Source of the DNA: Echinicola sp. 20G
GTDB lineage: Bacteria; Bacteroidota; Bacteroidia; Cytophagales; Cyclobacteriaceae
Assembly (NCBI RefSeq): GCF_015533855.1
Contig: NZ_AP024154.1
Coordinates: 2,362,501 to 2,426,500 of the forward strand
DNA: 64,000 nt
Reading direction: 5' to 3'
This document shows positions 47,101 to 56,136 of this stretch, in pieces. Every line of letters starts with the position of its first letter. Position 1 is the first letter of the stretch. The position numbers were made by a program, and so were the translations under genes. The notes below the pieces were generated by a model that saw only the letters and a program-made list of their open reading frames with translations, had not been told where the DNA came from and did no database searches.

Positions 47101-47603
47101 TTGGTAACAATACCAGACGATTTGAATTTGGATTAAATGGATCGGCTTCCTATAAGAACTTTGATTTTTCCTTGTTTATCCGAGGGATAGGTAAGAGAGA
47201 TTTGTGGATCAGTAATCCAGTTGTCTTCCCATATACCTTTGAATTTACAACTATTTATAAACACCAGTTAGATTACTGGACTCCAGAAAATACTGATGCT
47301 TTCTATCCTAGAAACTATCCTAATGGTGGAGGAAATTACGGTGGTAACTTAAGGACACAGACGAAGTATCTATCCAATGGAGCGTATTTGAGGGTTCAAA
47401 ATATCACATTAGGTTACTCATTTGACAGGGACTTATTGGATAAGTTGAGGATTAATCGACTTAGGTTGTATGTGTCAGGAGAAAACCTGTTCAATTTTGA
47501 TCATTTACCTGATGGCTTGAATGCAGAGCTGACCAATGTCAGCCAAGGGGGGAATTATCCTTTTATCAAAAAGGTATCTGTTGGACTTAATGTGACACTT
47601 TAA
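44121..47603 (+). CDS. SusC/RagA-type TonB-linked outer-membrane transporter, module 3
   Basis: A 1160-residue importer. The signal region ends near SASAQ (about residue 38). An STN domain (about 45-115) is followed by a carboxypeptidase-regulatory-like domain (GTITSENEPQGIPGVNVLLK to VVMEEEVSAL), the link NEVVVVGFGSKERED, a plug (INIRGFESINGG, LVLVDNVPMNLDDV, LKDASAASIYGAEAAFGVI) and the barrel. The plug reads YGAEAAFGV where modules 1 and 2 have YGARGANGV, placing it in a different SusC subfamily and probably on a different substrate. AAAACCTA precedes the ATG. SusD follows after 12 bases. Confidence 0.96.
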   Translation: MNNYLRILIMSTKYAICGCLIMILAMSSLAAVSASAQAKDIEEVMIELSTSETSLKRLFDKIEQKTDFSFFFTDKGVDLKLKVQLSKEEASVEEYLREISIQSDLRFRQVNETISVSRIQREESLILTNEVRDKEVSGTITSENEPQGIPGVNVLLKGTTRGTVTDIDGKYTLSVPEEGAVLVFSSIGYVSQEVTVGARTIVNVVMEEEVSALNEVVVVGFGSKEREDITGAVTTVKMDKVLGDRPVTDAAKALQGSVPGLQITYGSGQPGSGTSINIRGFESINGGAPLVLVDNVPMNLDDVNPRDIESVNVLKDASAASIYGAEAAFGVILITTKSGGKNQPLKLEYSNNFGFTRPSTLPEKASPLEFTTALKDWGQQTYWTGQDVDTWIGYVNEYNANPGAYPDGYITDDNGLRYYVRENDLYGEFLGTSGFEQIHNLSVTGGSEKTTYRASLGYNDEDGIMVTDKDSYTRYNVNLNLTTQITPKLSTTFNSFYKNGLRTGPVSGDWSSMYYSAINFHSATPIGEGVIDGEQLPFATPANLIKLSPMRENYDELIRFFGRASLKPVEGMELNAEYTFEKKRTEVQDPSYTPTMINPATLAVSPYQASQSSYFTNSWKRNYHAVNLYGKYDKQLGDNDFHFMLGMNQQVSVAESFSASRQMLISPDNPGLSTSTGVINVNDSYTDYGIIGFFGRVDYALKDRYLLELNGRYDGSSRFPEGDRFGFFPSVAAAWKVSSEPFMAGIAQSITNLKLRASWGEIGNQAIQDTWGNYPYLPTMSTYNAAWIDVDAGTRAVSLSAPDLVSASYTWERVRTLNLGVDFGLFDNKLYTAFDWYNRQTLDMLAPGSQLPNVLGASAPLQNVADLKTVGWELDIKWRENHGAFDYSLGFNLYDNSTEITKFKNEAGLLSQYYVGRMAGEIWGFTTDGYYTVDDFVEGSLDANLMNGQLVEGVPAYNGVNPNPGDVKYADLNGDGEIFTGNSTLSDPGDRSIIGNNTRRFEFGLNGSASYKNFDFSLFIRGIGKRDLWISNPVVFPYTFEFTTIYKHQLDYWTPENTDAFYPRNYPNGGGNYGGNLRTQTKYLSNGAYLRVQNITLGYSFDRDLLDKLRINRLRLYVSGENLFNFDHLPDGLNAELTNVSQGGNYPFIKKVSVGLNVTL

Positions 47604-47615
47604 ATCAGGAATTAA

Positions 47616-49397
47616 ATGAAAAAGATAAAAAATATAGTCTTAGGCCTTTCATTATTAGGGATGACAGCAAGTTGTGTGGAGAGCACTTTAGATAAAACTC
47701 CCGAATTGGCCTTTTCAGAAGATAATGCTTTTGCTAACTTTCAAGTAACGCAAACTTACGCATTTGGTTTCTATACCATATTTCCCGGTTTTGACCTGAG
47801 CGTTCCAAATAGTGAATGGGATGGAGACCTGATGATGCATAATAATAGCAATCAAGGTTCAAGTTGGATTTGGGGGAGACAAATCATTCCTACTACGTCT
47901 GGAATTTGGGATTTTTCCTTTGTAAGAAGAGTGAATATTATGCTTCAAAACTTAGATGCTTCAGATATGTCTGAAGCTGAAAAGAACCACTGGAGAGCAG
48001 TTGGCTATTTCTTTAGGGCTTATGATTACTATGACAAGATTGCAGCATATGGGGATGTGCCATGGATAGATAGGGTTTTGACTGATGATGATGAATTGCT
48101 TTATGCTCCAAGGACCCCAAGGGCTGAAGTGGCTCAGCATATACTTGATGACTTGTTATTCGCTGAGGAAAACATCATGGAACCAGGTACCAATGGTATT
48201 CCATCAAATTCGATCAGTAGTGATGTGGTAAGGGCCATGATTTCCAGATTTGGTTTGTTTGAAGGGACTTGGAGAAAATATCATGGTCTTCAAGGAGCTG
48301 AAGCTTTTCTTAGAGCAAGTGCAGATGCTGGTGAAGTGTTGATAGCCAATAATCCCACATTGCACTCTAATTATAATGAGCTTTTTAATAGTGCAGATTT
48401 GGCAGGAGTTCCTGGTGTCTTGTTGTATAAAAGTTATGAGAACGGAGTTTTGACACATGTACTTACTTCTAGACATAGGAACTCAGCTGGTAATTGGGAT
48501 ATAACAAAAAGAGGTGCCGACTCTTACTTGATGAAAGATGGACAAACTCGCTGGAATAGCGATTTATTTGAAACGGATAGAGATCCTTATGCAGAGTTTA
48601 GAAATAGGGATTTAAGAATGCTTTATACTATCACGCCTCCTTTCAGGGTGAAGCCGGTATCTGGTAATCGCTTGGCTTGGGACTATTCTGATGATCCAAA
48701 AGACCGTGAATATATTGACTTTATGCAAGGAATAAGTGATGCTACTCAAAAGCAATTACCAAGTAGAAATCATGCTGGTTATATTTTGAGGGTTTCTCCA
48801 CATTTCAGGGACTTTAATGAGGGTGATCCCTATAATGTTTCAAGAACAGGTTACAAATTATTTAAATACTATAACAGGCTTCATGATATTCAGAATAATG
48901 ATTTCAATGATGCCCCTATTTTCAGAATGGGAGAAGTAATGGTGAATTATGCCGAAGCTAAATGGGAACTGGGTGAATTTGACCAAACTGTTGCAGATGC
49001 TACCATCAATATGTTGAGGGAACGAGGTGAAGTAGCACCTATGGAGATTTCAGCGGTTGGCGCTGAATTTGATCCAACAAGGGATCCAGAAGTGGACCCG
49101 ATACTTTGGGAGATAAGAAGAGAAAGAGGAATTGAGTTAATGGCGGAAGGATATAGGTTCAATGACTTGAGAAGATGGAAGAAAATGGACTATACCAACG
49201 ATCCTAAATTAGGTAGATGGATTGTAGGAGCTGATGTAAATAATCGTATCCCAATCCAAGGAGGAGCTGCTGAAGGTTATATCCAGTTTTTTCCTGGAAC
49301 CCCACCAGCTTGGGAAGATTATCAATATCTTTACCCAGTACCATCTCAGGAAATAGCTCTGAATCCTAATTTGGAACAAAACCCCGGTTGGGAATAG
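47616..49397 (+). CDS. SusD/RagB-type surface glycan-binding lipoprotein, module 3
   Basis: A 593-residue lipoprotein (signal MKKIKNIVLGLSLLGMTASC). SusD features are HWRAVGYFFRAYDYYDKIAA (the TPR-like core), FRMGEVMVNYAEAKWELGEF, RRERGIELMAEGYRFNDLRR and YLYPVPSQEIALNPNLEQNPG. It works with the preceding SusC in uptake. The gene is closed by a long terminator hairpin, so module 3 ends here. Confidence 0.95.
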   Translation: MKKIKNIVLGLSLLGMTASCVESTLDKTPELAFSEDNAFANFQVTQTYAFGFYTIFPGFDLSVPNSEWDGDLMMHNNSNQGSSWIWGRQIIPTTSGIWDFSFVRRVNIMLQNLDASDMSEAEKNHWRAVGYFFRAYDYYDKIAAYGDVPWIDRVLTDDDELLYAPRTPRAEVAQHILDDLLFAEENIMEPGTNGIPSNSISSDVVRAMISRFGLFEGTWRKYHGLQGAEAFLRASADAGEVLIANNPTLHSNYNELFNSADLAGVPGVLLYKSYENGVLTHVLTSRHRNSAGNWDITKRGADSYLMKDGQTRWNSDLFETDRDPYAEFRNRDLRMLYTITPPFRVKPVSGNRLAWDYSDDPKDREYIDFMQGISDATQKQLPSRNHAGYILRVSPHFRDFNEGDPYNVSRTGYKLFKYYNRLHDIQNNDFNDAPIFRMGEVMVNYAEAKWELGEFDQTVADATINMLRERGEVAPMEISAVGAEFDPTRDPEVDPILWEIRRERGIELMAEGYRFNDLRRWKKMDYTNDPKLGRWIVGADVNNRIPIQGGAAEGYIQFFPGTPPAWEDYQYLYPVPSQEIALNPNLEQNPGWE

Positions 49398-49422
49398 AAA
49401 ACCATAAGATTTAAGCTATTTT

Positions 49423-49470
49423 AACCCCTTGATGTGTCTGTTTTCAGATGTATCAAGGGGTTTCTGTTTA
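49423..49470 (+). terminator. Terminator at the end of module 3
   Basis: An 11-bp outer stem AACCCCTTGAT/ATCAAGGGGTT continues with an inner TCTG/CAGA pairing and a TTTT loop, and is followed by TTTCTGTTT. Confidence 0.9.
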
Positions 49471-49542
49471 ATAATAATAGCATCCTATTACCGTGTGATT
49501 TCGGTTCTATCTTTTGAAAATTAGTATAAATTAATTTATGTT

Positions 49543-51132
49543 ATGACTAGAGCACTTTCATTAGCCTTCCTTGTTTTAATTAGCTTTTCCTGTTCTAAAA
49601 GTGCTCAAGATAGTACTTATTGGCCTCAGCCGGCGGGTCCAAATGGGGATTGGGTTGTGGAGACTGATGAACAAGTTCCAGAAAGTTTTAGTGTGACTAC
49701 TGGCGAAAACATCCTTTGGAAGACTCCTTTGCCTGAAGGGGGACAAAGTGGGATTGCAGTATGGGAAGATCGAATTTTTCTTTCGGTGATGAAGCCAGTT
49801 GCTGCTGTCAACGAAAAAAGTGATTTGTTGGGAGCTGATATTTTGGCCTTATGTGTGGATGCTAAAGATGGGAAGGTTTTATGGGAAAAGGAGCTGAGTG
49901 GAAGTGTGAAAAGTGAATATATGTATGGGTTTTCTGATTCCAGCACGCCAGGGCCCGTGACAGATGGGGAATATGTTTGGTTTTACAATGCCAGTGGCAA
50001 CCTCAGCTGTTATGATTTTGAAGGAAATAGACAATGGGAAAGGACTTGGAAGCCTGTAGAAGAGCTGGATGGAGTTCATTTTCCTTTCAACAAACAGTTT
50101 GAGCCAATTGTCCATGGCGATGTAGTTTTGAATATGGAACCTTATTGGGAGAAGGGTGGCGACCGTGTTTATGGTTGGAATTATATTTATGCCATTGACA
50201 AGCATACTGGGAAAGTAAAATGGATTTCTGAAGATGGATTGACGCATTATAATACTCCCCAATATGGTTGTATGAAGGATGGAACTCCGGCCGTTTTGAT
50301 AGGGCGTGGAGGACATCATGGTGTCCCAGAGTCGCCTAAAGGGTATTCAATGGTTGATCTTAAAGAGGGCAAACGGTTATGGCAATATCAAACTGCTGAA
50401 GGTATGGCCCTTTACAATGCTACTTGGAATGAGGATCAGGCCATCTGGTATACCGAAAGTGAGAATGAAATCCATGTTTTAAATTCCCAGAATGGAAAGT
50501 TGGAAAAGAAAATATCTCTGGTGGATAATGTCGATGTTAGGTTGTGGAATTCAGAAAAGAAGCAATATGATTTGTTTGAAAATATTGACATGGATGAGAA
50601 GTTAAACCCAGTGGTTTTTCCAGCATGGTATTCCAATATTAAAGTGGGTGAAAAGCTTTTTTTTATGTGTTTTAAAAAAGGAAACTATAGAGACAATATT
50701 GGGCCTGATTATTCTTTTGGAAAAGTGGATTTGCAAACAGGCAAGGTGGAGTATCTCCAAGTTCCTGTTCAGGTCAGTCATGAAAGAGGTACGAAAAATT
50801 ATCTTTGGAATCAAGATTTGAAGACCCAAACCAACAATGTTAGAGGGCTTGATGTAGCTCATGATAAAAGGTCTCAAAGGGATGGGTGGCATTGGAATTT
50901 TAATGGAAATCCTATTTGCGTTAACAATAAGGTGTTTTTTACAACAATGTTGGGGGTTGTTTATTGTGTGCGCACAGATACAGAATATTTTGATAAGCGT
51001 GCTTTGGTTAGTGTAAATGACCTTGGCCCATTTGGGGAGACTTGGTCTGTCAATACGCCTTCATTTGCTAATGGAAAGTTGTACCATAGGACTTTAAAGG
51101 AGCTTATCTGTATTGAAGCAATTCATAAATAG
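49543..51132 (+). CDS. PQQ-like beta-propeller lipoprotein
   Basis: A 529-residue lipoprotein (lipobox ISFSC, Cys in SFSCSKS). Repeated beta-propeller blades of the PQQ/BamB type are visible, for example ILALCVDAKDGKVLWEKEL, YIYAIDKHTGKVKWISEDG and YSMVDLKEGKRLWQYQT. There are no methanol-dehydrogenase catalytic residues, so it is a scaffold or ligand-binding propeller rather than a quinoprotein enzyme. Such proteins often accompany sulfatases and glycosidases in marine Bacteroidota loci. Its partner is unknown. It has its own upstream region after the module 3 terminator. Confidence 0.8.
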   Translation: MTRALSLAFLVLISFSCSKSAQDSTYWPQPAGPNGDWVVETDEQVPESFSVTTGENILWKTPLPEGGQSGIAVWEDRIFLSVMKPVAAVNEKSDLLGADILALCVDAKDGKVLWEKELSGSVKSEYMYGFSDSSTPGPVTDGEYVWFYNASGNLSCYDFEGNRQWERTWKPVEELDGVHFPFNKQFEPIVHGDVVLNMEPYWEKGGDRVYGWNYIYAIDKHTGKVKWISEDGLTHYNTPQYGCMKDGTPAVLIGRGGHHGVPESPKGYSMVDLKEGKRLWQYQTAEGMALYNATWNEDQAIWYTESENEIHVLNSQNGKLEKKISLVDNVDVRLWNSEKKQYDLFENIDMDEKLNPVVFPAWYSNIKVGEKLFFMCFKKGNYRDNIGPDYSFGKVDLQTGKVEYLQVPVQVSHERGTKNYLWNQDLKTQTNNVRGLDVAHDKRSQRDGWHWNFNGNPICVNNKVFFTTMLGVVYCVRTDTEYFDKRALVSVNDLGPFGETWSVNTPSFANGKLYHRTLKELICIEAIHK

Positions 51133-51498
51133 TCTTAAAACTAGGGTAAGTATTTATCTTTATTGTTTTATTTGTTTTATTGAATCAACTTAAGTGTTTA
51201 TATTTGATAACTATTTGTGGTTAATTTATTTTTTGTAAAAACTGTTTTGCTTCCTGTTTTTTTGCTGAATTAACGATTTTTTATTGAACGGACTCAAATA
51301 GATATGAGTGGTAAAACTTTTTAATTTTCATAAATAATCATGTTTTTATTTCAAATTATTTCATATTAAAGTATAATTAATTCGTTTTATTTCTTTTTTT
51401 TGTAAATAGTTAAGTTTCAAAAGAAAAATCCATTTGCTTGGTCAAGACAAAATGAAACTCTGACTACCTAAGATTCAATCACTAAAATTTTATACTTC
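51133..51498. other. AT-rich intergenic region upstream of the GH2 gene
   Basis: 366 bases, rich in T runs, with no gene, strong hairpin or clear promoter consensus. It probably carries the promoter for the GH2-DUF3472 pair. Confidence 0.5.
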
Positions 51499-54400
51499 AT
51501 GAAGTCCTTTTTTACCACAGCTTTGTGCGTAATGGCGCTAGTGCATAACACTTTTGCACAGGAAAAAAAAGCTGACCCCATATTCGAAAATCCTAATGTT
51601 CAGGAGGAGAATAGGCTCCCCATGAGATCTTCTTATTTTCCTTTTGAAAATGAGCAATTAGCAGAGGCTAATGATAAGGCGGCATCTGAGAGATTTTTAG
51701 ACCTGAATGGAACCTGGAAGTTCTTTTGGACAGATCATTATGAAAAATTGCCTGAAGATTTTGAGACAATTGGTTTTGATGATCAGGCTTGGGACGATTT
51801 TAAAGTACCAGCCAACTGGGAGTTTAATGGTTATGGTACTCCGATTTACGTAAACCATCCGTTTGAATTTGCAGTCAAAAACCCAAATCCCCCTTATATA
51901 GAAAACAAGGATAATCCTGCAGGTGTATACCGAAGAACAATTTCTTTACCAACTGCTTGGGAGAATGAGCAGGTTTTTATCCATTTGGGAGCGGTAAAGT
52001 CAGCTTTTAGACTTTATGTAAATGGTGAGTACGTAGGCCTTGGGGAAGACAGTAAGCTGGAGTCCGAATATGAACTTACCGATTATGTAAAATCAGGTGA
52101 CAACTTGATCACGATCGAAGTAAGAAGATGGCATGATGGTTCTTATCTGGAGGCGCAGGACTTTTGGAGGATTTCTGGTATTGAGCGTGATGTTTATTTG
52201 TACAGCAGACCAAAGGTGCATTTCTATGATCTTTTTGTGAAGAGTCCTTTGGTGAATAACTATAGAGATGGAAAGCTAAATGTGACCGTTGATCTGTGGA
52301 ACAGGACAGAAGAGCAGCAGGGTGAGAACACGGTAACTGCCAAGCTTTTTGACCCTCAGGGTAATTTGATTTTCGAAAAGTCTCAAAAGACAGTTGGGCT
52401 GAAAAGGGTGTTAGGAAAGACTGTTTTGAATTTTGCGGCAGAAATCCCAAGTGTGTTAGCATGGTCTGCCGAAATCCCTACTTTATATGAATTGGAATTG
52501 ATTTTGGCTGATGAGTCTGGAGATACAAAGGAAGTGATTCGCCAGAATGTAGGTTTTAGAACCTATGAAATCGTAGCCAATCAGTTTTTGGTGAATGGAA
52601 AACCAGTATTGTTTAAAGGGGTGAACAGACACGAGTCTCATCCTGAGACGCACCACGTCATGACACGTGAGCAAATGGAAACAGATGTGCGCATCATGAA
52701 GGAGTTGAACATGAATGCGGTGAGACTTTCCCACTATCCAAATGATCCTTACTGGTATGAGCTATGTGATAAATATGGTTTTTATGTGATAGATGAGGCA
52801 AATATTGAGTCACATGGAATGTACTATAGCCCGGAAAAATCTTTGGGTAATGCCCCAGAATGGCTAAATGCTCATATGTTGAGAATCAAGAGAATGATTT
52901 TCAGAGATAAAAACCATCCATCGGTAGTAGCTTGGAGTATGGGGAATGAAGCTGGAAATGGTTACAATTTCTACAAAGCTTATGAGTGGATCAAGGCATA
53001 TGATCCTTCCCGTCCGGTTCAGTATGAAAGATCTACTTTTGAATGGAATACAGACATTATCGTACCACAATATCCGCATCCAAAAACAATGGAGAGGTAT
53101 GCAGAGAGTAATCCTCCAAGACCATATATTATGAGTGAATATGCCCATGCCATGGGAAATAGTATGGGGAACTTCAAGGAGTATTGGGAAGTGATTAAAA
53201 AGTACCCTATGCTCCAGGGAGGTTATATCTGGGACTGGGTGGACCAAGGTATATATCTCGAAAAAGATGGTAAGACAGTGTTTGGTTATGGTGGAGACTG
53301 GGGTCCAGAAGGAACTCCTAGTGACAACAACTTCTTGATCAATGGTGTGATCATGCCTGATAGAAGATGGAATCCTCATGCTTATGAAGTAAGAAGGGCC
53401 CATCAGGATGTTTCTTTCAAACTGACCAAAGAAGATAAACTGGAAATTTTTAATGAGTACTTCTTCCGTGATATCGCTAACTATGAATTTGAAGCGATTT
53501 TACTGAAAGATGGAGTAGAAGTGAAAAGAGCAAAGGTGGGTTCTTTTGGTCTTGCTCCAAGACAGAAGTCTGTTGTGGAATTGCCTTTTGAGCTTGTAAG
53601 AGATGAGGCTGCTGAGTATAGACTTCAGATTGAAGGCAAAATTATTGAAGAGGAAGGGAGAATGTCTCCAGGTACCTTGTTAGCTGAAGCTGAGTTTGGA
53701 CTGACAGAACCTGTTTTAACGACTTTTTCTCCAGAAACAGCTGAAGTAGAAGTGTCAGAAGAAGGAAATACATTAAGCATTAAAAACAAACTGTTCTCCG
53801 TCAACTTTGATAAGACAACAGGCCAGTTCCATGATTATAAAGTGAAAAATAAGGAACTGATCATTGATGGTCCTTCTTTGTCTTTGTTTAGACCATTGGT
53901 AGACAATGACTTTGGTGGCGGTCGTGGTCAGAAGTTAGATTACTTGCATGGGAATGTGACTAAGCTGAAAAGTATATCTCACAAAAAAGCAACTGATGGT
54001 GCCTATCAGGTGACAGTATTGTATGATGTGCTAGGTGGAGATGCCTCTTTTACACAAGTATATAGTTTCTCCAATGATGGCAAGATCAAAGTAGATAATG
54101 ATTTTAAAGCGATCAAGGGAGAACATGATTATCTTCTCAAGTTAGGAACGGATTTGAAATTGCCAGGTGAATTGGATCATTTCAAATGGTATGGAAGAGG
54201 TCCTTGGGAAAGTTATGTTGACCGTAAGTTCAGTGCTCAGGTGGGATTGTATGAAGGAAGTGTCATGGAACAATACCACCCTTACGTTAGGCCTCAGGAA
54301 TCAGGAAACAAGACTGACGTTCGCTGGGCTACAGTAAGAAAAGAAGGTAAAGAAGGGGTAAGGATTTTAGCTGTTGATCATTTACTAAATGTAAGTGCAC

Positions 54401-54615
54401 TACCTTATGGTATTGATCAGCTTTACCCAGGCAAAGAAAAGCAGAATATTCATAGCGGTGAGTTGGAGCCAAATGGCTTTACGAATTTGCATGTGGACCT
54501 GATCCAAACAGGTGTGGCTGGCATTAATAGCTGGGGTTCCATTGCTTTAGAAGAGTATAGGGTTCCATTTGCAGACCATTCCTATAGCTATATCATTGCG
54601 CCTGTTCAAAAATAA
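51499..54615 (+). CDS. Secreted GH2 beta-galactosidase (LacZ-type)
   Basis: A 1038-residue glycosidase that hydrolyses terminal beta-galactosides. A signal peptide (first 20 residues, HNTFAQ) shows it is exported. The domain order matches E. coli LacZ: sugar-binding (about 40-230), Ig-like (about 245-355), TIM barrel (about 357-650) with acid/base Glu484 in MGNEAG and nucleophile Glu547 in IMSEYAH, and the C-terminal small chain (about 760-1035). Residues RHESHPETHHV and RLSHYPND are also typical. Ten bases separate its stop from the DUF3472 lipoprotein gene, so the two form an operon. It may remove galactose from N-glycan antennae or algal galactans. Confidence 0.95.
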   Translation: MKSFFTTALCVMALVHNTFAQEKKADPIFENPNVQEENRLPMRSSYFPFENEQLAEANDKAASERFLDLNGTWKFFWTDHYEKLPEDFETIGFDDQAWDDFKVPANWEFNGYGTPIYVNHPFEFAVKNPNPPYIENKDNPAGVYRRTISLPTAWENEQVFIHLGAVKSAFRLYVNGEYVGLGEDSKLESEYELTDYVKSGDNLITIEVRRWHDGSYLEAQDFWRISGIERDVYLYSRPKVHFYDLFVKSPLVNNYRDGKLNVTVDLWNRTEEQQGENTVTAKLFDPQGNLIFEKSQKTVGLKRVLGKTVLNFAAEIPSVLAWSAEIPTLYELELILADESGDTKEVIRQNVGFRTYEIVANQFLVNGKPVLFKGVNRHESHPETHHVMTREQMETDVRIMKELNMNAVRLSHYPNDPYWYELCDKYGFYVIDEANIESHGMYYSPEKSLGNAPEWLNAHMLRIKRMIFRDKNHPSVVAWSMGNEAGNGYNFYKAYEWIKAYDPSRPVQYERSTFEWNTDIIVPQYPHPKTMERYAESNPPRPYIMSEYAHAMGNSMGNFKEYWEVIKKYPMLQGGYIWDWVDQGIYLEKDGKTVFGYGGDWGPEGTPSDNNFLINGVIMPDRRWNPHAYEVRRAHQDVSFKLTKEDKLEIFNEYFFRDIANYEFEAILLKDGVEVKRAKVGSFGLAPRQKSVVELPFELVRDEAAEYRLQIEGKIIEEEGRMSPGTLLAEAEFGLTEPVLTTFSPETAEVEVSEEGNTLSIKNKLFSVNFDKTTGQFHDYKVKNKELIIDGPSLSLFRPLVDNDFGGGRGQKLDYLHGNVTKLKSISHKKATDGAYQVTVLYDVLGGDASFTQVYSFSNDGKIKVDNDFKAIKGEHDYLLKLGTDLKLPGELDHFKWYGRGPWESYVDRKFSAQVGLYEGSVMEQYHPYVRPQESGNKTDVRWATVRKEGKEGVRILAVDHLLNVSALPYGIDQLYPGKEKQNIHSGELEPNGFTNLHVDLIQTGVAGINSWGSIALEEYRVPFADHSYSYIIAPVQK

Positions 54616-54625
54616 ACTCAAAAAA

Positions 54626-55930
54626 ATGGGATTTAAAACGTTGTTGACATTGTCGTTATTTGCAGGCCTTCTGGCCTGCAATAATGACTCTTTAGAAGAT
54701 TTAGAAAAGGAATATTTGTCCCAGTTGTCCATTCCTGTAGGAGGAAATACTTATGTGACATCAGGTGGTGAAGGTGCCAAGGTCAGCAGGAAAGGTACTG
54801 TGATAGACTGGACAAAAGAAGAGGCTGTATTGAGTACTTATTTTAAATTGCCTCAAGCAGAGAAGGCTTTGTTGCAACTGATTGTAGATAGCAGAGAATC
54901 TTCCAGTGAGATAAAAGTATCAGTTGGAGAAAATGCTGAAGTAGTCAGTTTAGAGGCAGGGACTGAGGATACGGTGAGTGTAGGCTTGTTTGATTTGCCT
55001 GCAGGGTATGTGCAAGTAGATGTTCAGGGTGTGTCCAAATCAGGAGAATCCTACCCTTCGCTTAAGTCACTTATGGTTCTTACAAAGAGTGAAGTGGACA
55101 TTACTTATGTCAAGGACAATGAGAGTAATCGCTTTTATTGGGGTAGAAGAGGTCCTTCAGTGCATTTGAGCTATACCTTGCCGGAAGATAAAAACTTCAA
55201 ATGGTTTTACAACGAAATCACTGTTCCTGAGGGAGAAGATCCAAATGGTTCATATTATATGGCCAATGGCTTTGGTGAAGGTTATTTTGGAATACAGGCC
55301 AATTCTGATACAGAAAGAAGGGTGCTGTTTTCAGTTTGGAGCCCGTTTCATACCAATAACCCTGATGAGATACCTGAAGATCAGCGCATCAAATTGCTGA
55401 AAAAAGGGGAGGGAGTGAATACAGGTGAGTTTGGCAATGAAGGTTCTGGGGGACAGAGCTTTTTTCGCTACAATTGGATTACGGGAAATACCTATCGATT
55501 TTTGAATTCCGTGGAGCCTGATGGCAAAGGAAATACAATTTATACAGCTTATTTTTATGCTCCAGAAGTAGGTAAGTGGAAATTGATAGCCAGTTTCTTG
55601 AGGCCTCAGACAGATACTTGGTATAAGCGTCCCCACTCATTTCTAGAGAATTTTATTGATAGAAATGGTTATATAGGTCGAAAGGCTTTTTATCATAATC
55701 AGTGGGTCATGGACACGGAAGGAAATTGGGAAGAGTTGACTGAAGCAAAATTTACGGGAGATGATATTGCGCGTAGAGGATACAGGCTTGATTATGCAGG
55801 AGGAGAAGAAAGCGGTATGTTCTTTTTAAGAAATGGAGGATACTTCAATGACTTTGTTGAGTTGAACAGTATGCATGGCCGCAGTCCAAAAGGAAAAGCT
55901 CCTGAGATTGATTTTGAGAACTTGGATTGA
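54626..55930 (+). CDS. DUF5077-DUF3472 surface lipoprotein
   Basis: A 434-residue lipoprotein. The ATG at 54626 gives the signal MGFKTLLTLSLFAGLLAC; the frame is open to 54569 inside the GH2 gene. Residues about 35-165 are a DUF5077-like beta domain, and about 175-420 a DUF3472 domain (SVHLSYTLPEDKNFKWFYNE, EGYFGIQANSDTERRVLFSVW, GNEGSGGQSFFRYNW, HSFLENFIDRNG). It matches the protein at 33744 domain for domain but lacks the discoidin tail. The acidic residues after the cysteine (NNDSLEDLE) suggest surface display. It shares an operon with the beta-galactosidase. Confidence 0.87.
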   Translation: MGFKTLLTLSLFAGLLACNNDSLEDLEKEYLSQLSIPVGGNTYVTSGGEGAKVSRKGTVIDWTKEEAVLSTYFKLPQAEKALLQLIVDSRESSSEIKVSVGENAEVVSLEAGTEDTVSVGLFDLPAGYVQVDVQGVSKSGESYPSLKSLMVLTKSEVDITYVKDNESNRFYWGRRGPSVHLSYTLPEDKNFKWFYNEITVPEGEDPNGSYYMANGFGEGYFGIQANSDTERRVLFSVWSPFHTNNPDEIPEDQRIKLLKKGEGVNTGEFGNEGSGGQSFFRYNWITGNTYRFLNSVEPDGKGNTIYTAYFYAPEVGKWKLIASFLRPQTDTWYKRPHSFLENFIDRNGYIGRKAFYHNQWVMDTEGNWEELTEAKFTGDDIARRGYRLDYAGGEESGMFFLRNGGYFNDFVELNSMHGRSPKGKAPEIDFENLD

Positions 55931-55946
55931 TAAAAAAATCAGATTA

Positions 55947-55985
55947 AGAAAAGCCTCTGTTATCTAGCAGGGGCTTTTCTTTTGC
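55947..55985 (+). terminator. Terminator after the GH2-DUF3472 operon
   Basis: AGAAAAGCCTCTG pairs with CAGGGGCTTTTCT, with one G-U pair and an eight-base loop, and runs into TTTTCTTTT. Confidence 0.9.
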
Positions 55986-56136
55986 CAAATCAAATTTTAT
56001 TTGAAAGGATTCAAAAGTTAAAATCTATTGTTTTTTGATTTCAATGCGTTTTAATTCTGATAAGAAATTGATTCGAAATGTTTTTTTATTACATTTAGCC
56101 TTGTTATTTGTTTTTAAATAAGAAAACGAAGCTGTA

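Noticed and set aside
49543..51132. Calling the PQQ-propeller protein a quinoprotein dehydrogenase
   Set aside because: The catalytic Asp, the disulfide and the PQQ-contact pattern of dehydrogenases are not visible; only the blade motif is.
52864..53403. A 179-codon open frame opposite the GH2 gene
   Set aside because: It is antisense to the conserved catalytic barrel and its peptide looks like random antisense translation rich in His, Ile and Ser.
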